In this document: piece by piece, positions 11,331 through 22,067 of the stretch | Position numbering within the stretch: the first letter of the stretch is position 1 | Layout of the letters: each line of letters starts with the position of its first letter | NCBI GenBank assembly: GCA_021464415.1 | Contig: CM038469.1 | Coordinates: 22,773,901 to 22,837,900, forward strand | Source: Lonicera japonica | Taxonomy: Eukaryota > Streptophyta > Magnoliopsida > Dipsacales > Caprifoliaceae | DNA length: 64,000 nucleotides | Direction of reading: 5' to 3' | Position numbers and translations under genes: made by a program | The notes under the pieces: model-generated | Seen by the model: only the letters and a program-made list of their open reading frames with translations | The model's database searches: none | Told to the model about the DNA's origin: nothing

Positions 11331-14007
11331 TTGACCCCGGTGGCGAGCCTAGAGGACCATACTGTGATGGAAGGTAGTGTCGTTCTTTTTAACACTGGTG
11401 TTAAAGTTTTATTTGATACTGGTGCATCTCACTCCTTCATATCTATTGCATGTGCTATAAGTTTGGGTTTGAATCCAAAGAAGTTAAAAGTACCCATTAG
11501 TATTGGAATGCCTACAGGAGTTAGTGTTTGTTTAAGCCATTATTGCTCAGCAATTATCTCCCTTCACTCAGATTGTCATATGGAGGATAGATTTCTTATA
11601 ATTGACATGAGTCCTTATGATTTAATCCTTGGGATGGATTGGTTAACGAAGTACCAAGCCACAATAGATTGTCACGCTAAGAAAGTTATCGTCTCTCATC
11701 CTTGGGGTGAAAAAGTTGTGTTTTACGGAGAGAAATACAATTTGTATCCGGTAACTTATGCTCTCAAGAAGGAACAACGAGATTATATGGGGTGGTTAGC
11801 AAGCATAGTGAGTACCAAAATCACGCCGTTGACTCCTCAAGACGTCCCAATCGTTAATAAATTCTTGGATGTGTTTCCTGACGACTTGCCTCGATTGCCC
11901 CCGCACCGGGAGATCGAATTCAGTATTGATTTAGTACCGGGTGCTACACCCATTTCTATTGCACCTTATCGTTTGGCACCAGCAGAGCTAGGTGAACTCA
12001 AGACACAACTAAATGATCTTTTATCCAAAGGGTTCATTCGACATAGCTCGTCCCCATGGGGAGCATCAGTCTTGTTTGCCAAGAAGGCTGACGGATCGCT
12101 CCGCCTTTGTATTGATTATCGTCAACTCAACCGGGTTACCATTAAAAATAAGTACCCTCTTCCGCGTATAGATGATCTATTCGACCAACTTCGAGGCGAT
12201 TATTTCTTCTCTAAGATTGATTTGCGATCGGGTTATCATCAACTGCGTGTCTGTGAGACGGATATCCCCAAAACAGCCTTTCGTACCCGCTATGGACACT
12301 TTGAATTCCTGGTCATGCCTTTTGGGCTAACCAATGCACCGGCCGCATTCATGGACCTTATGAATCGCATTTTTCAACCTTTCTTAGATCAATTTGTGGT
12401 GGTTTTTGTTGATGATATTCTTATTTATTCTCGTTCCGAGGTCGAGCATAAGAAGCATCTTCGTATTGCTCTTCAGCTACTTAGAAATCACCAGCTCTAT
12501 GCAAAGTTCTCCAAATGTGATTTTTGGAGGAATGAGGTGAAATTTTTGGGACATGTTGTTTCGCGAGGAGGTATCTCTGTGGACCCGGCTAAAGTGGAGG
12601 CCGTTTTGAATTGGAACCGTCCCACCAATGTGTCAGAAATTCGTGGCTTTCTTGGGCTGGCTGGTTACTACCGGCGATTTGTCGAAAATTTCTCACGCAT
12701 AGCCGTTCCACTTACACGCCTTACGCAAAAGGGTGTACCCTTCGTATGGGATGATAGTTGCAAAGAATCCTTTAATGAGTTGAAGTACCGCTTGACCACT
12801 GCTCCAATTCTTGCCTTGCCAGAGAGAGGCTTAGGATATGTTATCTACTATGATGCATCTCGGTTGGGATTGGGTTGTGTCCTCATGCAACTTGAACATA
12901 TAATTGCATATGCGTCTTGTCAGTTGAAGACTCACGAGAAGAATTATCCAACTCATGATCTTGAACTTTCTGCCGTTGTTTTTGCATTGAAGATATGGCG
13001 CCATTACCTGTATGGAGAACGATTTGAGGTATTCTCCGATCACAAAAGCCTTAAGTATATTTTTACACAGAAGGAACTTAACCTAAGACAACGCCGCTGG
13101 GTTGAATACTTAGAGGACTACGATTTCACTCTTCAATATCATCCGGGTAAAGCCAATGTTGTAGCTGATGCACTTAGTCGCAAATCACAAGGTTCCATTT
13201 CTGCCTTGAGGTGTCGCGAGTGGAGATTACTTAAGGAACTCCAGCGATACAATCTGGTGGTTCGTCGTAGACAAAATGTAGCCTTCTTGTCTAATCTTAT
13301 AGCTACTCCAGTTTTGAATAACCAAGTAATTGCGTGTCAAGGAAGTGATGGAGATTTGGTAGACTGTCGAAATAAAATTCTGATGGGTGAGCAGGTCGAA
13401 AATGTTACCCTGGGTGAGGATGGAGGCCTTCGGTATAAAGGGAGATTAATAGTGCCACATTCCAACAATGAACTAAAACAAACAATCCTAGCCGAAGCAC
13501 ATAATTCCCAGTTTACCATTCATCCGGGTAGTACCAAGATGTATCGAGATCTGAAACGCACTTATTGGTGGCAGGGTATGAAGCGTGACGTAGCAACCTT
13601 TGTTTCACGTTGCTTGTCGTGCCAACGTATCAAAATTGAACACCAGAAACCTGGAGGACAACTTCAGCCTCTTCCTATTCCCGAGTGGAAGTGGGAAAAC
13701 ATTACTATGGACTTCCTCATGGGATTGCCGAGAACACAAAAGAAGCATGATGCAGTATGGGTAATTGTTGACCGACTCACTAAATCATCCCATTTTCTAC
13801 CGATTCGTGAAACTGATTCTTTAGAAAAGCTAGCTAAACTCTATGTCTACGAAATTGTTAGGCTCTATGGAGTACCATTGTCAATTGTTTCTGATCGTTA
13901 CCCTCGTTTTACATCTCGATTTTGGGAAGCTCTCCAGCAAGCCATGGGCACGAGATTGGCTTTTAGTTCAGCATTCCATCCTCAAACTGATGGGCAGTCC
14001 GAGAGGA
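11331..14007 (+). pseudogene. pol: T1 pol, first part: protease, reverse transcriptase, RNase H, integrase N-terminal part
   Basis: An open frame of almost 900 codons. The protease site [11 protein letters not shown] is at about residues 26-36 and GMDWL follows. The reverse transcriptase spans roughly residues 200-450, with [12 protein letters not shown] and the catalytic VFVDDIL near residues 358-364. RNase H begins at YDASRLGLG (about residue 506) and includes DHKSLKYIF. The integrase has its HHCC zinc-binding region, the first catalytic Asp in TMDFLMGLP (about 793) and the second in SDRYPRFTS (about 855). The frame ends inside the inserted LTR of element A at [10 protein letters not shown]. 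The first Met at 11331 is probably not the true start, because the frame is open from 11232 and continuous with gag. The domain order and chromodomain tail place it in the Tekay/Del group. Confidence 0.92.
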
Positions 14008-14148
14008 TGTAGACACCCCGATCCGTTACCCCCGCAAGAACCCTAACAACCTTCGAGAATTGCTGTTTCTGGACTCCGGGACCCACCCGAACACCCGAGA
14101 CCCCCCCGGAAGCGTCTGTTGGCCAAACAAACATGTTTTAAAGTGAAA

Positions 14149-14325
14149 TGTCGCACGACATTCAAGATTGTCGCACGACAATCCCACTTTTGAGGGACAT
14201 GTCGCGCGACAAACACCCCACCACTCCACTTTCTGACTCATCAGTGAGTCAGAATCATCATTAAAGTAGAATGTCGCGCGATAGTCAAGATTGTCGCGCG
14301 ACATACACCAATATGTCGCGCGACA
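14149..14325. promoter_or_regulatory. Reiterated palindrome TGTCGCGCGACA in the U3 of A
   Basis: Copies at 14149-14160, 14169-14180, 14200-14211, 14272-14283, 14292-14303 and 14314-14325. Three are exact, two have TGTCGCACGACA and one ends in ATA. The last lies 17 bp before the TATA box. Between them (14234-14252) is an inverted pair of TGACTCA/TGAGTCA, a bZIP-type (GCN4-like) site. The 3' LTR (about 38677-38875) and solo LTR H repeat the array. The same palindrome precedes both antisense genes of A. Binding protein unknown. Confidence 0.75.
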
Positions 14326-14341
14326 TACACCTTTTCGCCAC

Positions 14342-14349
14342 TATAAATA
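14342..14349 (+). promoter_or_regulatory. TATA box of the A LTR
   Basis: tataaata in the context gccactataaataggcc, immediately downstream of the palindrome array. The same context recurs at 38891-38898 (3' LTR) and 62723-62730 (solo LTR H). Confidence 0.75.
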
Positions 14350-15636
14350 GGCCAGCAGCCCCCAAGGTTTAGACACCAACATCACAGCTGAAAACAGCAA
14401 GAAAAATCGCCAGAGCAGAGTAGAAAACAGCGTCAAGCATTCTCGAGTATCGTCTGATTTCCGAAGAATTATCGAATCTATTCTCGACACTCGACGTGTC
14501 CAGTCTCGGGAATCGAATTCTCGGAAATATCTGAAAAAGGAGAAGATTATTATCGCCGGAGATCTCTCTGCCATATTATATTTTCTTTCTTATTATTATT
14601 CTCGTCGGGAAGGTGACGAAAGTCTCTTCTAGTAATTAAATAAGATATTTGTATATTAGTTTTATTGTAGACTTTTAAAATTCGATCCCCGTCCTGGTAA
14701 GCGAAGTGGCAACATGGTTGTGCTAGATTCCTAACGCGCTCGAAAATCATGTTTATCTGTGTACTTGTTTTATTTATGTTGTTTTGTCCATGTTTTATTT
14801 GAATAAACTTATTGCCAAGTTATAAATAGTCTACCGTCTTCAAAACAAAAGTCCCTGATAAAACTATTTACAAAACCAAAAGAGTAAGTATGTTATCGTC
14901 TGGATAAAATTCTGTTTTCAAAACCCGAACTGATACGACTTATCTAGGAATTAAAATCAACATATCCCGTATTCTCTATAGATTGCGACGTGTCTGATAA
15001 CTCTCCTCAAAGAGTTCTAGTTCCATATTAAATTAGTTCCGATACAAAGATCCGAACTTTTACAAAACTAATCACAACACGAGAAAACCGTCATTATCTG
15101 AGGAAATAATACGGGACACTCTTTCAAAATAAAAGGTTTTGTCATTTGTATTTACATCTTTCAATAAATAAAACGTCGGATCTCGGAACACAAAGGTTTC
15201 TACCCCTTTCCCGTTTTTCCCAGAAATTAGGGTTTTCATTTGAAAAGTAGTAGACTGTCAGTAAAATCATCCAAGTTTTTCAACATAGAATAAACATATA
15301 AGACCACTAGAGACCGAAAGGGAGGAATGGGTGCTTAACACCTTCCCAAACTGTAATATAGTTCCCGAACCTTATAGAATCCTGGTTTCGCAGACAAATG
15401 TGTAAAGAAAGGCTTATCTGTAGCCTTTCCCCTTACACAACCCTCTTTGTCTATTTTCTCGTAAAACGTACTGGAGACTCTGAACGAACCCCTTTGCATC
15501 TAGAATAGACGTAGGGACACCCGATATGAATTATCAAACAACTCCAAGGAAATGGAGCGACGGAATCCCTTCCGACGCTTCAGACGCCCAACGAACGGGG
15601 ACGAGACCCGGGGGTCGCATTTGTGGATTCTCACAG

Positions 15637-15654
15637 TGGCGACTCTGCTGGGGA
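15637..15654 (+). other. Element A primer binding site (Arg tRNA type)
   Basis: TGGCGACTCTGCTGGGGA starts one base after the 5' LTR end. The same 18 bases follow the 5' LTR of element B (30363-30380). This site type is known from Ogre elements. Confidence 0.8.
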
Positions 15655-16776
15655 CTATGAGAACTAGGCTCTTAGATGTGGACTTTTTTTGTTTATAATA
15701 TGTTGATATGCATGCTTTTACTGCTTTCCCTACTTGCCCCCTGATGTGGCGCCTGGATTTTTATTGTTGACCTGACCTAGAGGCGCAGTAGAATCCATTC
15801 ATTGACATAGACATATGTTTAGGATTTCCCCTTTATGTTATATATGATTGTAAAGAAATATCTTTTTTAATAAAAATGGCGTTATCAAAATACACCTCGA
15901 AGATAAGATATTTGCAATTAAATCTTTTGAAAATTCTTGTTTTGCACGCACTTTCACAAATCATGCATTGGTTCTACGAGTGTGAATTTACCCCAAACCC
16001 TCGGAAGTATTATAAGTGAGTAGGGAGTTGGCTTGGTTGGGCTAACATAAACCGAAAGCATTTACTTCCACTCTCCTTGGCCAAGTACGCCCCCGAGGTA
16101 TATCGAGTGACGAGAACACTCACGTACCCGAGAAGTATATCAAAAGATTCTTGCACGTACCCGCCCCTGGGGTATATCGCGAGGTCTTGCCAAATAGGAG
16201 GGAGCCTAAAGCCTTCACCTTGCATTACACCTACGTTGCATATAGGAAGAGTCAAAAATAGAACACTCTTATACTTTTTTATCAACCGTGAGGAGTTCAT
16301 ACCACGTAGGGCCTTGTCATGTATATCTCCCCCAGATATTGGCAAGTACGGGCGGAGGCTTCCAACCTCCGTCGTAGAAATTTACAATCGAGATCACCTC
16401 GTTGTGACTTTCCCCGGTACATCTCCCATGAAAAGCAACTCAAGAGGAGGGATATTCCCAATTTTCACAAAATCAAAAGATGAGTTTTTCAAAATTCGAG
16501 ACGAATAGGATAACCCAAGGAGCACTTTGCTGCCTATCCTAAACTCCCACTGGGAATTCACTCAAGTTGTTGTTGACGTGTCTTTATAAAACACCCGAAA
16601 CTTGGTTTTCGTTATTTTTCTTTCTCCGTGGTTCTTTTGGCAAAAATCGAGTCGCATCATAGTCTTCCTTCATCTTCGCCCCATGGTTTCGTCTACAGTC
16701 GTAATACGACGGCAGTCTGGAAGGTTGGGCTGGTCGGGATCACATCGGAAGATTAGTAAGACCAAGGACACCCGCA
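15655..16776 (+). other. Element A untranslated leader
   Basis: No convincing gene. Around 16075-16200 lies a block with gtatatcgagtgacgagaac and tgccaaataggagggagcc that is nearly identical to 30763-30870 in the leader of element B. Its conservation in two elements with different LTR sequence suggests a packaging or translation function. An open frame crossing it on the plus strand (16077-16508) follows the conserved DNA and not a protein family. Confidence 0.5.
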
Positions 16777-19700
16777 ATGGTCGATGGACAAGAGACAGAT
16801 CAGAGTCTAGCCGAGGCATCTGCAGCTCAGCCAACTTTAGCCGAGATGCATCGTTTGCTAATGTCCGTCAGTGTGAATCTAGCAAACCTCACGAATGAGC
16901 AACAGAGTACCCGAGTTCGAGTAGAGGAGTTGTCAGCCGGGCGGGTCGCGCCACAGGGGTTTGAACGACTACCACCGAATTGAGATCAAGGGCAGTCATC
17001 GCAAGTACTTCCCCCAGTTCAAGGAATCAATCCACCTCAAACGGGCCCTGTCATCGCCGGTCCCGTTCAGACCGATCCCAACAATCAGAATTAATGGGCC
17101 TTGGATTCAGGACCCACTTACCAACAACAAGAGCCACCCATCATCTGGCCGCAACCTCAGCAAAGCCTTGATCCCCAATACCAGCCATGGACACAAGTCC
17201 CCGCAAGGCCTATTCCACCACCGGCCCTAGTAGCGCCTCCTAATGAGTACCCAGACATCAACCGACTCCGGGCAGTGTATGCAGAATCGGTTATAGCTCG
17301 GGAACAGCCCGATGAGGTGTCAAGAGAGAATGAAGAAATGAAGAAACTGAAAGAGCAGATGAAGGTTCTGCAAAGAGGGGTTTCCCTAATGAAAGGGGCA
17401 GATGAGATCACAGATATGAACGCATTCTCCCTTTACCCAGAAGCAAGACTACCTCAGGGATTCAAGCTTCCTCCTATCACCAAATTCACAGGAACCACAC
17501 CCTCGAAAACCCATCTTCAATCCTACATCAGATCCATGCAAGTGTCTGGTTGTGGAGAACCGGAATTAGCTCAGGCCTTTCACATGACTCTCACGGGGGC
17601 CGCCCTGAGATGGTTTTTTGATCTAGAGAGGCACCACACGAAGACTTGGGGAGATATTGTCAAGGAGTTCATAAATAAATATGGGTCCAACGAAGAGTTG
17701 GAAATTACCCGCAAGCACTTGAAAATGGCCAAGCAAGGTGAGAAATAAAGCTTTAGCGATTTCGTCACACGCTGGAGAGAGATGGCCTCCCAAATGTCCA
17801 AACAGCTTGATGAAGAAGAACAGTTGGAGATCATACAGAGGAATTTTACTCCAGGTATACTAAGTTGCATGGGAAAGCACGTATTCCCACACTTCAGAGC
17901 CCTGTTAAGCATGGGGTCATAAGTAGAAGAAGAATTGGCTAAGAAAGCAGAGAATGATACCAAGAAAGCCTCATACGCAGGGAGAAAGATGGCCACTCCA
18001 ATCGTTAACCAAATAGGCTTATACCCGTACCAACCAAATCCGTTTCAGCAGTCACAACAAGCACCCCCGATGAATTGGCCCGCACAAGGAGATTCTTCGA
18101 GCACTGAAGTCAGGAAAAAATAGAATTTATGTACCTTTCCCACTTCCCTAGTCAAAAGCTTGAAACTACTCCGAAAGGCCGGACTAGTCACTCCAGTCAA
18201 CCCACGTCCTCCACCGAGTCCTATTCCCAGTACTTGGAGAATGAATGAGAACTGTGCATATCATCAAGCAGCGGGCCATGACACGGAACGCTGCTTGGCT
18301 CTCCATCACCGTATTCAGGACCTCATTGAAGCCGGAACCATTCCCGCACCTGGCGGGCCCAGTGTTACCAATAACCCCTTTCCCAGCCATGCTCCACCTA
18401 CAGGAATTAACGCATTGACCACTGATGAAGAAGGCTTTGACCCCGTAAGACTCATTCGAGATGACCCAGCCTGCAAGGCACCTGTCGTACTGCCAGAAAA
18501 GGCTCAAATGGTGCCAGGCCTCAATCCGATAATCGACCAATGGATGACTAAAATGAACTTCCTACCCGGGCAGGGCTTAGGAAGAACCAATCAGGGGATC
18601 TCACAGCCACTTACAATCAAGACCAATCCCGGAAAAGCTGGAATAGGATGGACCCAGGACAAGAAGAAACAACCGTGGAAACCCTGAGGCCCCCCTAAGG
18701 AGACAATCTGTATGACAGAAACCTCCCCCAAAGCCTTCAGTTGGTCGATAGAACCAGAATCACCGGAAGTTTCAGAGGGATCAGACCCAGCATCCCTTTG
18801 GATACAGCAAATTATCCGTTCAGGAAGGGTATATCAACCACCGCTAATGGATGCCAAGAAAACACCACCTCATAAGGAAGTAGGAGAAGATCGAGTATTG
18901 GAACAGTTGAAGAAAACCCAGGCCCACATCACCATTTGGGGCCTCCTGGTTACCTCCAAACCTCACAGGACCGCTTTCATCAAACTCCTAGATGAGGCTG
19001 TCATATCGCCAGACTCTACGCCCGAACAACTGCCAAACATGATTGGGTCACTTACAGTCCAAAGAAGTCTGTCATTTTTAGATGAAGACTTATCTCCGTT
19101 GGGAAGGAAACACAGCCTGGCCCTCCATATCACTATCAGGACCCGAGGGAAAGTCTTGCCACAGGTTCTCATCGACAATGGGTCGACTATAAATGTTTGT
19201 CCCCTGAAGACCGCCAAATGTCTGGGTATCTTAGACTCAGAGCTTTCTCCATCAGCGGTGACCGTTAGAGCCTATGACAACACTAGGCGAGCTGTCCTGG
19301 GTTCTCTGAAGCTTGATCTCATGGTCGATCCCGAAAACTTTCCAGCTGATTTCCAAATCATAGACATTCCCTCCAGTTTCAACCTCCTGCTGGGAAGAGC
19401 ATGGCTACATGACATAGGAGCACTCCCCTCCTCCTTACACCAAAAGATCAAAATACCATTCGAAGGGAATGTAATCACCATCCAAGGAGATCCTGAAAGG
19501 ACCTTGGCGGATCTGGAGTTACCTGTATTGGGCATCGGGAGTCAGAGCATACAGCTGGGGGGTTTTTCCTACGAGCCTCAAGTACAAGCTCTCACCACCC
19601 AGAGAATCGAGTATCTACCACTTGATAATATCCCCGGTCTCAGCACCAAGATCACGAACATGCTGAGAAAGATGAAATACTTACCTGGAGCCAGTCTGGG

Positions 19701-19794
19701 AATGGGACAGCTCGGATTGCTTCAAGCCTTAGAATCAGTAACGAGGCATGAAAGAGAAGGGTTGGGGTACCAACACACCAAAGAAGACAACTAA
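16777..19794 (+). pseudogene. gag-pro: Element A gag-protease with a G-patch-like tail (six in-frame stops)
   Basis: One reading frame can be followed from ATG 16777 to the stop at 19794 (about 1005 codons), broken by in-frame stops at 16981, 17092, 17746, 17920, 18121 and 18685 but without an evident frameshift. Gag: the capsid part has TKFTGTTPSKTHLQSYIRSM and LTGAALRWFFDLE (about 17470-17625). A zinc knuckle CAYHQAAGHDTERC (18256-18297) has His at the second metal position, as in element B. Protease: VLIDNGSTINVCPL around 19168-19206 has DNGS in place of the usual DTGA, and LLLGRAWLHD follows. The tail PGASLGMGQLGLLQALE... HEREGLGYQ (19684-19770) resembles the G-patch found in Ogre-type polyproteins. 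No reverse transcriptase follows. The homologous fragment at 60289-61749 decayed independently. Confidence 0.85.
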
Positions 19795-20361
19795 GAGAAT
19801 AGGAGCCGAGGGCATCAGTATCCGAGTTTTAGCTCTCTGAATGGGTTTTTCGTCAAAGAAGGAAAATACTTCCCCTTTTGCGGTTTTCAAGAGCCTTGGA
19901 GAAACAGCAACGGAGATAACCTTCCAAGATGGGAAATCTTCTATGAAGAAGACCTCTATCTCAAGGAAAGCATTTTGCACAATTTCTGTACACTTGATAC
20001 GCGCCGATCCAGATTACCAAAAAGAGAGGGGAAAGAATGAAATTATAAGGGTGAGAGATAAGAGTGAGTGAAATTGTAAGGGGGGAAGAGTGAAATTGTA
20101 AGGGTGAGAGATAAGGGTGAGAGAAAAAGTATTACCAATAGATGTAACATGTATGATAAGAATTACGTAAACTTGAGCCCCAACTCAAAGTTATGTTTTT
20201 TGGAAAAATCAAAAGGGGAACGTAGGCAACCTGAGAAGTGACTTCAGGCCCGGTTTAAACATTATGAAGAAATTTATTTCTCGCAACAAAGTCCCTTGTT
20301 TATTATTAAGGTGGTTCAGAACACCGAAGGTTACAAAGGAGGTACATCATACAAAAAGAAA
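19795..20361. other. Non-coding stretch after gag-protease of A, with a block conserved in B
   Basis: Contains purine-rich short repeats (gtgaaattgtaaggg, 20037-20130). It also contains a block at 20215-20253 (ggggaacgtaggcaacctga followed by gaagtgac and tcaggcccgg) that recurs almost unchanged at 33253-33291 after the gag of B. An open frame at 19841-20071 has no recognisable domain. Confidence 0.55.
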
Positions 20362-21618
20362 CTAATCCCTAGGGATTGGCCAAGCTGGATCCTCAGTAGC
20401 CAAGTCAATTCGGGCCTCATCCAGAATATGGTACGAAGAGACAATGCTTTCTTCTGTGGGCTCGGAATCCATGAACCGAAACCATTCCATTTGAAAGGGG
20501 TCATCAATCAGCTCCTCTTCCAGAGAACCCCAAAGAGAACGGATGATATCAGCCCGGAGGGGCCTAGAAATACCAAAACAGGCATGGTTGAACTGACGAG
20601 TCAATCGAGCACGCCACATTCTCTCCACCGATGAAGAAACATGCTGGGTCAAGAATTTAGACTCGGAAGAGAAATTGTTTAGGTTAAGGGGGATGCCTTG
20701 AGGGACGTTAAATTACCGAAGAAGACGTCCGGGGAGGTAAAAAGAAGTGAACCAAAGCCCACGGAGCCGAACATAATTCTGCCCCCCGGTACTAAGCATT
20801 ATCGCCCTCAGCTTCCACTAAGGAATGTTCCACCGAATAGCCCAGAAATTCTCTGAAAACCACACCATCTAATCAGAGGAAGGCATAGTCATGGCCCCAA
20901 AGAGGGGACGACGGAAGAAGTATGTCGGGTTGTCAAGCTAAACCCCATTGAAACCCACTGATCGAAAATGCTCCAATAGCCACATGTATAGTAAGCGCGG
21001 ACTTCCCCTAAAGAAGGGTGAAGCTCCCCTTTTGAGATCATCTAGGCCATTCAGAGTCTCGGCCAGAACTATGGGCACTATGGATTCCCCATTTCTAGCA
21101 TGATAGATCAAACTCAGAATAGTCGGATCGACACAAGAGGAGCCCGTCACTAATAGCATATCAGAAACCAGACAAATCAAGGCCGCCACAGTACGCCTCG
21201 CGCTATAAGAAGCTCTCTCCTCGTAACGATGAAAGAACCTCACCATTTTGTAGAGATCAAGGAGTCCGTTGGTAATAAAGCCATCACAGGTCGCTTGAGG
21301 AATGGCTAACAGAGCAATCAACATATCTCGAGGACCGATTTCTTCTACGGGATTAGCCATCGGAAGGCGAACGTCAGAACGCAATAGCCAAGTAAATTCT
21401 TCATAAGTCGGGCAAAGCTCGTCTAGTCCGAAATGGAAAAGATGATCGGCAGGACTCCAGAAGTACAGAGCGCCAAGCAAAAAGGAGAAATCTACAGGAT
21501 GATGGCGCCAGCTCGCTAAAGGACTGAATTCACCAAAGTTCAAGCCATTTTCAGAAGATATTAGAGCATCTCGGGCTTCAACATAAGAAAAATCAGAATT
21601 TGTGAGATAAGAAGACAT
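20362..21618 (-). pseudogene. Antisense DUF7745-like gene in element A
   Basis: Read on the minus strand from ATG 21618. The first 226 codons are open; the same frame then continues through four in-frame stops (20938, about 20866, 20818 and 20713) to a stop at 20362, about 419 codons in all. Motifs such as FHFGLDELCPTYEEFTWLL and RDMLIALLAIPQ resemble the plant domain DUF7745, whose function is unknown and which I associate with repeat-derived plant genes. The C-terminal part contains MWRARLTRQFNHACF. It has its own TATA box (21658-21665) and palindromes upstream (21691-21742). It lies convergent to gag-protease and downstream of the antisense PMD gene. The domain name is from memory of motifs; antisense extra ORFs in Tat-lineage elements are known. 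Confidence 0.6.
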
Positions 21619-21657
21619 TGTAAGAAAGGTGTAAGGATGAAGGAAGGAGGATGGGTG

Positions 21658-21742
21658 TATTTATAGCAAAAAAAGAGGGATCATGTACCTGTTTGTCGCG
21701 CGACAAACCCATATCTAGGAGGGATTGTCGCGCGACAATCCC
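21658..21742 (-). promoter_or_regulatory. Promoter of the antisense DUF7745-like gene
   Basis: On the minus strand the TATA box tataaata (21658-21665) lies 40 bp before the ATG. Upstream are two copies of TGTCGCGCGACA (21694-21705 and 21726-21737). Each sits in a larger perfect palindrome: 18 bp at 21691-21708 and 22 bp at 21721-21742. The motif is the same as in the U3 of the LTR. Confidence 0.7.
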
Positions 21743-22067
21743 ATATGTTGTCACCCTATTTTTTTGCTTTTCTCACACATAAGAGTCATTCTTGCCAAAA
21801 GATCCACTTTTTTATGCATTTGTGCTCACTTTGTTCTTTTGCAGATACCTTAAGTAGCATCCCATCACGAAGTTATGATTCTTACTTTATCGGTCCACGT
21901 AAATTATTTTTCATCATTAGATAAATAAATGCGTAACATCAGACACAAATAAAGATTTTTTATATATAAAACTAATAAAAGAACAGTTTTCTACAAAAAC
22001 CCTGTCTAAAAATCTAAAAAATAAAAACTACATATTTGTCAGGACTAATTAAATACAAGAAGGAAAG

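Larger units (their letters stand above)
14008..15635 (+). repeat. Element A 5' LTR
   Basis: 1628 bp from TGTAGACACCCC to GGATTCTCACA. U3 has six copies of the TGTCGCGCGACA palindrome and a TATA box. U5, near 15467-15485, holds a primer-site-like actggagactctg about 165 bp before the real primer site. A solo LTR of the same family lies at about 62384-63901. Confidence 0.93.

Noticed and set aside
16010..16508. Opposed open frames in the leader of A
   Set aside because: The conserved part is DNA shared with the leader of B, where the frames are not kept.
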